Source: CAZQFS01 sp964592755 (GTDB lineage: Bacteria > Hydrothermota > Tepidihabitantia > Tepidihabitantales > Tepidihabitantaceae). From it: 5,978 nt of DNA. The stretch spans positions 1 through 5,978 of the forward strand of contig CAZQFS010000148.1 in NCBI GenBank assembly GCA_964592755.1. Reading direction: 5' to 3'. How positions within the stretch are numbered: position 1 is the first letter of the stretch; each line of letters starts with the position of its first letter. Made by a program: the position numbers and the translations under genes. Below the pieces are notes generated by a model. It had not been told where the DNA came from and ran no database searches. It was given only the letters and a program-made list of their open reading frames with translations. This document shows, piece after piece, positions 1 through 5,410 of this stretch.

Positions 1-20
1 CAGTCAGCAGTTTGCCGGCC

Positions 21-108
21 TGACCCTGGTAACGATGTCCTGGCCCACCGACCAAAGGCAGTTGACACGCCTGAGCCCGGTCGCTATAATCGCGCCTTCC
101 CAGGGTCA
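21..108. repeat. 9-bp inverted repeat flanking the promoter
   Basis: TGACCCTGG at 21-29 recurs as its exact reverse complement CCAGGGTCA at 100-108. The left copy lies about 33 bp upstream of the -35 box and the right copy covers the region just after the predicted transcription start. The placement suits a pair of operator half-sites or a looping repressor. A 9-bp match over this distance can also occur by chance, so the regulatory reading is tentative. Confidence 0.35.
62..90 (+). promoter_or_regulatory. Consensus sigma70-type promoter
   Basis: The -35 hexamer TTGACA (62-67) and the -10 hexamer TATAAT (85-90) both match the sigma70 consensus exactly and are separated by the optimal 17 bp. 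Transcription should start near 96-98, giving a leader of roughly 78 nt before the GTG at 175. A promoter this close to consensus suggests strong, housekeeping-type expression of the downstream propeller gene unless a repressor acts on it. The 9-bp inverted repeat flanking it (21-29 and 100-108) could be such a site, which is inference. Confidence 0.85.
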
Positions 109-174
109 GAGGAGCAGAGAGAGGCGTTTCCCGTTCTGTTGCAGCAAAGAGAGGCATGGAATTTGTGAAGAATC

Positions 175-1659
175 GTGATCGGCTGTATGCTGGCCACGGC
201 CGGCATCAGCCATGGACAATGGTCGGCGAAGACCGTGCGCCTGGCCGATTCGGCCGGGCCGGTTGCGCGTGTGTCCTGCCTGGCACTTGACGTGACCGGC
301 CGCACGCTGTACGCGGCCAGCCACGACGGCTGGGTGTTCGCCATCGACCCGGACGCGCAGCACGTCAAGGCGCGGGTAGCGGTCGAGGCCGACGTCCGTT
401 CGCTGCTGCTGGATGAAGCCGGGCACAAGCTCTACTGCGCAGGTACGGGCAGCGTGCACATTGTCGATACGCGCAGCCTCAAGGCAATGGAGGTCCGCGT
501 CGGCACAGGCCGGTTGCGGCTGGCGCTCAACCCGGGCACCAACAAGGTCTATTGTGCCAGCGAAGCAGACAATTCGGTCGTGGTGCTGAGCGGGCTGACC
601 GGCGGCGTGATTCGGACCATTCCGGCCGGCGAGAGTCCATCGGCAATCTGCTGCAACCCAGCCGGCAACCGGGTCTACTGTGCGAACCAGAACAGCAACG
701 ACGTCACGATTATCGACGGCATCGGCGACAGTGTGGTCAGGACGGTGCTGGTCGAACGTGGCCCGCAGGTGCTCGTCTGGAACCCCGGAAGCAACAAGGT
801 GTTCTGCGTGAACTATCACAGTGACAACATCAGCGTGATTGACTGCCCGGGCGACACGGTCCAGCCCCAGACGCTGGCTGCCGGACACTTCCCGTCGGCA
901 ATCGCGGTCGACCCGGTTTCCGGCCTGGTCTACTGCGCCAGCCGGTCAGGAGACTTAGTGACGGTGCTCAGCCCGCAAGCGAACTCCGTCGTTGCATCCG
1001 TGCCGGTCGGTTCCGGCCCGATGGCACTCGCCTGCGACCCGGGCACAGGCCGTATCTTCTGTCTTTGCCCGGGCGACAGCACAGTGGCCGTGCTCGAGCG
1101 CGACAGCCTCAGGCCAATCGGCAGCTTGAGGGTCTCCGGTGCGCCGCTGGCTATCGTCGTGGACACCAGGAGCGGCCGTGCCTTCTGCGCTGACGGCGAT
1201 GGGGGCGAGCTGACGGTCATTGAACGCCGGCAGGACTCGGTCAGGACGCCTGCCCTGCCAGGGTCCAAGCCGATTGAGCCTAAGGAGTTGTCTCAATCAG
1301 TTCCCCAGAACGACCGGCCGCATCGAATGTGTCTTGACCCTGCTGCCAGTCGTCTCTTCGTTGCGATGACTACGCGACCAGAGCTTGCCGACGTGGACAC
1401 CGAACTCGACACCGCGACCTTCTTCGTGCGAACCGGGGGGGGCTGCGGCGGTATGCTACAACCCGGCGAGCAATCGCATCTACTGCGCGTGCCCGGCCGA
1501 AAGCCAGGTCGTCGTGGTAGACGGCAGCAACGATGTCGTCGTCGCCAGAGTCCGCATGCCGGGCAGGCCGCAGACTCTGGCGTGCAACCCGGCGAGCAAT
1601 CGCGTCTACTGCGCCATGCCCTACCAGGACAGCGTGGCGGTCATCGACTGCGCCACTGA
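175..1659 (+). CDS. YVTN-type beta-propeller protein, 5' fragment (frameshifted)
   Basis: This is the 5' part of a secreted-type beta-propeller protein. Nine tandem repeats of ~42 aa are visible, each built on a '(N/D)P-x-x-N-(K/R)-(V/L)-(Y/F)-C-A' strand followed by 'V-x-V-(I/V)-D'. The Y/F residues fall near 46, 87, 126, 168, 210, 253, 295, 337 and 395, counted from GTG 175. Repeats 1-8 are evenly spaced. Residues ~353-385 are a Pro/Ser/Glu-rich linker, and repeat 9 begins a second propeller. Real homology ends at residue ~421, in the G run at 1435-1442. The Arg/Gly/Gln-rich tail from there to the stop at 1659 is out-of-frame reading. GTG 175 is the first usable start after an in-frame stop at 166, with only a weak GAAG ahead of it. 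The N-terminus (hydrophobic I-G-C-M-L-A-T-A-G-I-S, then H-G-Q-W) looks like a signal peptide missing its charged end. YVTN-family propellers are usually envelope or surface proteins; the ligand here is unknown. Confidence 0.8.
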   Translation: MIGCMLATAGISHGQWSAKTVRLADSAGPVARVSCLALDVTGRTLYAASHDGWVFAIDPDAQHVKARVAVEADVRSLLLDEAGHKLYCAGTGSVHIVDTRSLKAMEVRVGTGRLRLALNPGTNKVYCASEADNSVVVLSGLTGGVIRTIPAGESPSAICCNPAGNRVYCANQNSNDVTIIDGIGDSVVRTVLVERGPQVLVWNPGSNKVFCVNYHSDNISVIDCPGDTVQPQTLAAGHFPSAIAVDPVSGLVYCASRSGDLVTVLSPQANSVVASVPVGSGPMALACDPGTGRIFCLCPGDSTVAVLERDSLRPIGSLRVSGAPLAIVVDTRSGRAFCADGDGGELTVIERRQDSVRTPALPGSKPIEPKELSQSVPQNDRPHRMCLDPAASRLFVAMTTRPELADVDTELDTATFFVRTGGGCGGMLQPGEQSHLLRVPGRKPGRRGRRQQRCRRRQSPHAGQAADSGVQPGEQSRLLRHALPGQRGGHRLRH

Positions 1660-2310
1660 CGCCCTGACAGCAGTGCTTGCCGTGGGCCTTCATCCCGTCG
1701 CCTTCTCGTACGACACCGCCGGCAACAAGGTGTACTGCGCAAACCAGAATGGCAACGAAGTCGTGGTGCTCTCGGCCGACAACCGCGTGGCCGCGGCAAT
1801 ACCGGTGGGTCGGTCGCCGCGCAGCATGTGCTACGACCCGGTCGGGCGCAAGCTCTACTGCGCAAACGCCAACTCGCATGACGTCACGGTCATCGACTGC
1901 CGGCAGGACATCGCGGTGCGCACGATACCGGTCGCCGGGTCGCCGCGGTTCCTCGTCTACAACCCGGCCGGCAGGAAGGTCTACTGCGCGAGTGAGTACA
2001 GCCAGGTGCTGACGGTCATCGATGCGGTCACGGACACGGTCCTGAGGGTCGTGAGCGCGGGCCGGTCGCCGAGGGTGCTGTGCTACAATCCGGCCGAAAA
2101 CAAGGTCTACTGCGCCAACCAGTTCAGCCACGACGTAACAGTGGTCGACGGCCGCAACGACTCGGTCATTGCGACAATCCCGGTGGGACGGTTGCCGAAC
2201 GCACTCTTCTTCAACCCGGTCAACCTGCGCGTCTACTGCGGCCATGAGGATACGGACATTGTCGAAGCGATTGATGGCACGGCGGACACGGTGGCCCGCG
2301 TCTTGTTCGC
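271..2310 (+). repeat. Tandem ~126-nt coding repeats (16 units)
   Basis: The propeller coding region has a ~126-nt (42-codon) period. The best-conserved block encodes N-P-A-x-N-(K/R)-V-Y-C-A. The 30-nt blocks at 1459-1488 and 1585-1614 differ at a single base and are exactly 126 nt apart, so they could support unequal recombination or replication slippage. Units 1-8 and 9-16 are separated by a longer interval (58 residues between motif positions 8 and 9, instead of ~42). Confidence 0.85.
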
Positions 2311-3082
2311 CGCACCGCCACCGCGCACACCGCTGCTTCGGCCGCGTGTCTTCTCTCCAGGCCCGGACGAGGAACCCGGCCCTTCGGTCACCTATCCAGC
2401 CTGCTCGCTGCGGCTGATGCCGGCGGAGTCGGACTCAGCTCGCCGGCTCGACTCGCTGTTCCGCGGCAGTGAGCGGTACCGGTCCATCATCGAGCATCCT
2501 GGGCAGGGTAACGGCGATTCGGCAGCAATGATTTCCTTTCTCGCCGGGCCGCGCGCTTGGTACCGGGCCGACCCGCATCCCTACCTGTCCAAGGTCCTGC
2601 CGAACACGGCATTCTACGTTACCTCAGCCTGCCGGCGTCACGAACTGGTCGCGGTACGGGACGGCAAGATGTACTGCCTCAAGGACGATGAGAACCATCT
2701 CTTGGCCACCTGTGGCGTCAGGTTTGATGATACCGAAGTCTGGAAGTGCAGCCGCGTCATATCCCTTATCAGCGCGGCCAGGTTCAGGCTGGACCCAGCG
2801 TTCGACAGCATGGTGCAGCAGATCGCCCGCTATGTGTCGGGGCTGTCTGCTGCGCCGGATTCGCTGCCCCTGCTGTTCAGCCTGGCGTTCGATGAAGTCC
2901 ACATCGACACGACTCCCGGTGTGGCGGATGCGGTGACGGCTGAAGTGTGTCTGAGTACAGTAACTGGTATTCCCATGTACCCGCGTGTCACGGCCACCTG
3001 TGCGGTTGACTTCCAGCGCCATCTTGCCACCGGCCGTCTGCTGCCGTGCCGCTACGTCTTCAGACTGCCATTCGGCAGGTAG
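1385..3082 (+). CDS. YVTN-type beta-propeller protein, 3' fragment with unknown C-terminal domain
   Basis: This is the continuation of the preceding gene in frame 2. Genuine coding begins after the G run (about 1442, residue 20 here). The TTG at 1385 is merely the first start-like codon and has no convincing ribosome site. Seven more repeats follow with Y-C at residues 33, 75, 117, 158, 200, 242 and 284, spaced 41-42 residues. They end near residue 308 (about nt 2308). Residues ~310-565 form a non-repeat region that I do not recognise. It opens with a Pro-rich linker, then has an Arg/Asp-rich segment, several aromatics and cysteines (for example M-Y-C-L-K-D-D-E), and ends R-L-P-F-G-R. No T9SS-type sorting domain or membrane anchor is visible. 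Removing one G would fuse both parts into a ~968-aa protein. The stop lies inside the 3' end of the convergent symporter gene. Function is unknown; envelope localisation is inferred from family habit. Confidence 0.8.
   Translation: MPTWTPNSTPRPSSCEPGGAAAVCYNPASNRIYCACPAESQVVVVDGSNDVVVARVRMPGRPQTLACNPASNRVYCAMPYQDSVAVIDCATDALTAVLAVGLHPVAFSYDTAGNKVYCANQNGNEVVVLSADNRVAAAIPVGRSPRSMCYDPVGRKLYCANANSHDVTVIDCRQDIAVRTIPVAGSPRFLVYNPAGRKVYCASEYSQVLTVIDAVTDTVLRVVSAGRSPRVLCYNPAENKVYCANQFSHDVTVVDGRNDSVIATIPVGRLPNALFFNPVNLRVYCGHEDTDIVEAIDGTADTVARVLFAAPPPRTPLLRPRVFSPGPDEEPGPSVTYPACSLRLMPAESDSARRLDSLFRGSERYRSIIEHPGQGNGDSAAMISFLAGPRAWYRADPHPYLSKVLPNTAFYVTSACRRHELVAVRDGKMYCLKDDENHLLATCGVRFDDTEVWKCSRVISLISAARFRLDPAFDSMVQQIARYVSGLSAAPDSLPLLFSLAFDEVHIDTTPGVADAVTAEVCLSTVTGIPMYPRVTATCAVDFQRHLATGRLLPCRYVFRLPFGR
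1435..1442 (+). other. Eight-G run at the frameshift point
   Basis: The run of eight G reads ACC GGG GGG GGC TGC in frame 1. With seven G it would read ACC GGG GGG GCT GCG GCG GTA TGC TAC AAC, joining repeat 9 directly to the A-V-C-Y-N-P of repeat 10. The motif spacing from repeat 9 to repeat 10 across the join is then 41 residues, as expected for the family. The surplus base is therefore well localised. Whether it is a sequencing/assembly error, a null mutation or a slippage-prone switch cannot be decided here. Confidence 0.85.
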
Positions 3083-4704
3083 AGCAGGTCTGCTCCGGTC
3101 CGACCCGTTACGCGGCGCGACATCACGACCATCATGCCGCAGAGTACCAGGTTCAGGCCAAAGAAATACCAGAGCCAAGCCGGCAGGCCAAGTAGCAGCG
3201 GGCCGGTGCGACCCCAGTTCCAGAAGTCGTTACCGGCCAGGAACAGCAGCCCGAAAACCGCTGCCCAGCGCCAGGCTCTGGCCGGAATTCGGGCCAGCGG
3301 CTCAAGACTGCCCGGCGCGATAAGACTGCCGGCAACGAGTACCAGGGCGGCGACCGTGACCACCGGAATCACCGGGAGCAGGCCCAGGGTCGGCAGCAGC
3401 CTGAAGTGATACAGCACAACCAGGACCTCGCCGGTGAGGATTGAGACAAGAGCAGCCCAGGCATTGGTCCTGCGCCAGTAGACCATTGCCAGGGTAGTGG
3501 GAAAGAGCACGGCCAGGCCCGTGAAGGTCTGAGTGGCGATTATCCTGATAGTTGCCCAGGGCCGGAGCGCGAGCGCCAGCCCGGCTCCGGCGAGGAGCAC
3601 GATCGCCACCCGGTTCCAAGGAAACCGGCTCTCTGCCTCCCGATGACAGAGCTGTCTCACATCCCGCACCAGCATCGAGCTCAAAGTGAGCAACTGTGAG
3701 TCCATCGTGGACATCAGGGCGGCCAGCGCACCGGCAATCGCCACCGCGCCAACCCAGCCGGGCAGCAGCCTTCCAACCACAAGCGGCAGGATTCCGTCTG
3801 CCGCCTTCCCGACCAGCCCGGGTTCGACCAGCCGACCCATCACCCCGACCGCGACCGGCATGAAGAAGAGCACGCCGGTGACGACCGGATAGAGCGTTGC
3901 AGTAGTCCGCAGCGCCCGCTCGTCACGCGCGGCCAGGAACCGCTGGAACAACTGCGGAAACATCGGGTCACAGAAGAGCCAGAGCGCAAGATATGAGAAC
4001 CAGATGCCGGGCAGGAACTCTGCACCGCCGCCCGGTCGGGCGAACAACTCCGGGTGGACCGCGAGCACCCGTGCATTTGCCGCCTCAAACCCGCCCAGCG
4101 CCCGCACCAGGCCGACAAAGACCAGCACCATGGCCCCGAGCATCACCACGCCTTGCAGCGCATCAGTCCACGCGTCACCCCGCATCCCGCCCAAGAGCAG
4201 ATACGCCGTGCCGATAACAGTGACCGCGACCGCACCCCAGGCATAGGGTACACCGAGCAGTCCCTGCAAGGCGTAGCCGGCGCCCATCGGTTGCAGCGCC
4301 AGATAAGGAAGCGTGAAAACGACCATGACCAGCAGGTACGCAAGCCGCAGCGGACGGTTATGAAGTCGGTGCCAAACAACCTCAGGCGGTGTGACCGCGC
4401 CCGACGCCCGGGCCGCGCGCGCGAGCGGAATGCCGAGGAAGACGAACGACAACGCCATGAACCCGGTCCCGAACGCCATGATAGGATACCAGGCATACCC
4501 GACGCGGTAGCCGTCCCCGGCGAACCCGAGCACGGTGAACGCGGAGAAGTTGGTTGCGGCCATGGTCAGCAGCAGCAGGACCGGGCCCAGACTGCGGCCC
4601 GCAAGATAGAAGTCCTCGTGGCCCGGCCTTGCCCGGCGCCGCGCCAGAATACCGAGGACGGCAAGCACGACCAGATAGCCGGCGATGATGGCAGACTTCA
4701 GCAA
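3052..4704 (-). CDS. Sodium:solute symporter family (SSS) permease
   Basis: This is an inner-membrane transporter that should import a small solute using the sodium gradient (TC 2.A.21, LeuT fold). The substrate cannot be told from sequence. TTG 4704 gives 550 aa, typical for the family, and sits 5 nt after an AAAGGAG ribosome site (4716-4710). GTG 4707 and CTG 4701 are alternatives, and the open frame back to 4845 lacks coding character. About 14-15 hydrophobic segments are visible. Family landmarks are F-Y-L-A-G-R (32-37) after the first helix, A-A-T-N-F-S-A-F-T-V-L-G (49-60) in the next helix, G-G-M-R-G-D-A-W-T-D-A-L-Q-G (172-185), and M-S-T-M-D-S-Q-L-L (331-339). In PutP and vSGLT the Ser/Thr pair equivalent to M-S-T helps form the Na2 sodium site. 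The reading frame is clean throughout. The gene stands alone, and its stop overlaps the convergent propeller gene. Confidence 0.93.
   Translation of the reverse strand: MLKSAIIAGYLVVLAVLGILARRRARPGHEDFYLAGRSLGPVLLLLTMAATNFSAFTVLGFAGDGYRVGYAWYPIMAFGTGFMALSFVFLGIPLARAARASGAVTPPEVVWHRLHNRPLRLAYLLVMVVFTLPYLALQPMGAGYALQGLLGVPYAWGAVAVTVIGTAYLLLGGMRGDAWTDALQGVVMLGAMVLVFVGLVRALGGFEAANARVLAVHPELFARPGGGAEFLPGIWFSYLALWLFCDPMFPQLFQRFLAARDERALRTTATLYPVVTGVLFFMPVAVGVMGRLVEPGLVGKAADGILPLVVGRLLPGWVGAVAIAGALAALMSTMDSQLLTLSSMLVRDVRQLCHREAESRFPWNRVAIVLLAGAGLALALRPWATIRIIATQTFTGLAVLFPTTLAMVYWRRTNAWAALVSILTGEVLVVLYHFRLLPTLGLLPVIPVVTVAALVLVAGSLIAPGSLEPLARIPARAWRWAAVFGLLFLAGNDFWNWGRTGPLLLGLPAWLWYFFGLNLVLCGMMVVMSRRVTGRTGADLLYLPNGSLKT
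3065..3095. other. Two small hairpins in the convergent gene junction
   Basis: CTGCC-ATTC-GGCAG (3065-3078) and GAGCA-GGTC-TGCTC (3082-3095) lie back to back around the plus-strand stop at 3080-3082 and within the last codons of the minus-strand symporter. Neither is followed by a T-tract on either strand, so they are not typical intrinsic terminators. They could still pause or protect converging transcripts. Five-base-pair stems are common by chance. Confidence 0.2.
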
Positions 4705-4709
4705 CACTG

Positions 4710-4716
4710 CTCCTTT
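4710..4716 (-). promoter_or_regulatory. Shine-Dalgarno site that sets the symporter start
   Basis: On the minus strand this reads AAAGGAG. It is 2 nt from GTG 4707, 5 nt from TTG 4704 and 8 nt from CTG 4701. Spacing favours TTG 4704 as the start and argues against the longer frame opening at 4845, whose first 46 residues are Arg/Ser/Cys-rich and lie upstream of the first membrane helix. Confidence 0.7.
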
Positions 4717-4760
4717 CGTACTGCACGACCTTATCGGGTGGCAGTGTGTCCTCTGGAGAA

Positions 4761-4797
4761 CGCGAAAAGCCACCCCGGCCGACCGGGATGGCTCGCG
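4761..4797 (-). terminator. Hairpin with short U-tract in the symporter leader
   Basis: Read on the minus strand, AGCCATCCCGG (4793-4783) pairs with CCGGGGTGGCT (4778-4768) around a TCGG tetraloop. This is an 11-bp stem with one U-G wobble, followed directly by TTT and then CGCG. That is the form of an intrinsic terminator, though the U-tract is short, and the outer CGCG blocks (4797-4794 and 4764-4761) could extend the stem. It lies about 60 nt upstream of the symporter start and is oriented to stop transcripts entering that gene. It could be an attenuator or the end of an unseen upstream transcript. On the plus strand no T-tract follows. Confidence 0.45.
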
Positions 4798-4935
4798 CCT
4801 AGCATAGCCGGCAGACAAGGCTACCCGGCCCGCTCGGCAAGTCAAGCCTGCCGAGGCTCAAGCCGACCGCCCTGCCTCGTGACCTGTAACACGGTGATCT
4901 GTGGCCCAAACCACTCGGCGCTTGTCGGGCGCTGG

Positions 4936-4948
4936 TGACAGGTTGTCA
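4936..4948. promoter_or_regulatory. Dyad-symmetric operator-like site
   Basis: TGACAGGTTGTCA is a perfect 5-bp inverted repeat with a 3-bp centre, the size of site bound by dimeric regulators. It lies in the divergent intergenic region about 230 bp upstream of the symporter start. No promoter overlaps it clearly, so a regulatory role is only a possibility. Confidence 0.25.
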
Positions 4949-5119
4949 AGCCACAGCGAAAGTGCCATGGGTTGACAGTGTGAGCGGGGCGGCGGTCAGG
5001 CTGGACATCGGCGGCTCCAAACTCAGTTCTACCGTCTGCACTGCAAAGACTGACATCTTCCCTGTGCCACTCCCCGGTGACATTATCGCTGTGCTGGCAC
5101 AACCTGAAGCGATGCCGAT

Positions 5120-5147
5120 TTGACAGGACGCAGGACGGGGTTAGACT
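5120..5147 (+). promoter_or_regulatory. Likely sigma70-type promoter for the right-edge gene
   Basis: TTGACA (5120-5125) is followed after 16 bp by TAGACT (5142-5147), which matches the -10 consensus at 4 of 6 positions. It faces the Ig-like/sorting-domain gene. Transcription would start near 5154, giving a leader of about 200 nt that contains the three hairpins at 5229-5322. Confidence 0.5.
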
Positions 5148-5228
5148 CGTTTGCCTGCAGGGCGTGAGACGCGCCCGGCAAGGAGAAGACGACTGAGTAA
5201 GCTCTGACCGATGATTGCTTCTGAGCTC

Positions 5229-5322
5229 GGCAGGGCGCGGCGCAAAACCCTGCCCCTTCGCTCTCTCTCCGCTCCAGTCAGAGCGGAAGCCGAGGCAGAC
5301 CTGCGCGGCTCGAAGCGAGCCG
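5229..5322 (+). other. Three successive hairpins in the 5' leader
   Basis: Stem 1 is GGCAGGG/CCCTGCC (5229-5235 with 5248-5254, 12-nt loop ending AAAA). Stem 2 is TCCGCTC/GAGCGGA (5268-5274 with 5281-5287, 6-nt loop CAGTCA). Stem 3 is CGGCTCG/CGAGCCG (5306-5312 with 5316-5322, 3-nt loop AAG). All are perfect 7-bp stems. The last ends 15 nt before the ribosome site at 5338. None is followed by a U-tract. A structured leader controlling translation or mRNA stability is plausible, but no known riboswitch is recognised. Confidence 0.4.
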
Positions 5323-5337
5323 AGTCTCATTGACGAC

Positions 5338-5355
5338 AAGGAATTAAGTATTATG
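5338..5355 (+). promoter_or_regulatory. Shine-Dalgarno site and ATG out of frame with the downstream domain
   Basis: AAGGA (5338-5342) lies 10 nt before ATG 5353, the best translation start in this area. That ATG is in frame 1 and yields an Arg-rich peptide ending at 5451. The Ig-like/sorting protein is in frame 2, with coding character from about 5360. Removing one base of the CCC at 5357-5359 would join them as M-S-L-D-S-D-I-V-V-S-G-G-G. The site therefore suggests either an indel or a different, weaker start. Confidence 0.5.
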
Positions 5356-5410
5356 TCCCTTGGATTCCGACATCGTGGTATCAGGCGGCGGCCACACCTG
5401 GGTTTTCGAG

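Larger units (their letters stand above)
4708..5352. other. Long non-coding divergent intergenic region
   Basis: About 640 bp between the divergent symporter and the right-edge gene contain no convincing gene. The open frames in it are Arg/Ser/Cys-rich with no domain signature. It contains the leader hairpin at 4761-4797; a dyad TGACA-GGT-TGTCA at 4936-4948; a 7-bp inverted repeat TGTGCCA/TGGCACA at 5063-5069 and 5095-5101; a GATAAT-like minus-strand -10 at 5087-5082 without a good -35; a plus-strand promoter at 5120-5147; and a hairpin-rich leader up to 5340. I saw no tRNA and no known riboswitch core. Confidence 0.6.

Noticed and set aside
175..186. Lipobox-like V-I-G-C at the propeller protein start
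   Set aside because: The Cys falls at residue 4, before the hydrophobic stretch and not after it, so lipoprotein processing is not plausible.
106..888. Long minus-strand open frame opposite the propeller gene
   Set aside because: It mirrors the GC-rich repeats of the plus-strand gene (repeated A-V-D, V-A-G-R-V), has no domain logic or start signal, and is an antisense shadow.
1459..1614. Evenly spaced repeats considered as a CRISPR-like array
   Set aside because: The 126-nt period is 42 codons of an open reading frame, and the units encode beta-propeller blades.
1370..2245. 291-codon minus-strand open frame spanning the frameshift site
   Set aside because: Its periodic 'A-V-D-x-x-A-x-R-V-V' is the reverse of the Y-C-A-N repeats. 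It is a codon-bias artefact of the repeated plus-strand gene.
2624..3178. 184-codon minus-strand open frame across the convergent junction
   Set aside because: It runs opposite the unrecognised C-terminal domain and overlaps the symporter end in another frame. It is Arg/Gln/His-rich with no family features.
4903..4919. tRNA-like segment on the minus strand (GCCGAGTGGTTTGGGCC resembles a Ser/Leu D-arm)
   Set aside because: No matching acceptor stem, anticodon arm or T-loop follows, so there is no cloverleaf.
4054..4938. 294-codon plus-strand open frame opposite the symporter
   Set aside because: It is very rich in Arg, Gln, His and Pro and runs opposite clear membrane helices of the symporter, so it is a shadow.
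4972..4977. Additional TTGACA hexamer
   Set aside because: No -10-like sequence lies 15-19 bp downstream, only GC-rich DNA.
4842..5339. 165-codon minus-strand open frame in the intergenic region
   Set aside because: Its composition (Arg, Ser, Thr, Cys, Gln) is typical of random GC-rich sequence, with no ribosome site or recognisable motif.
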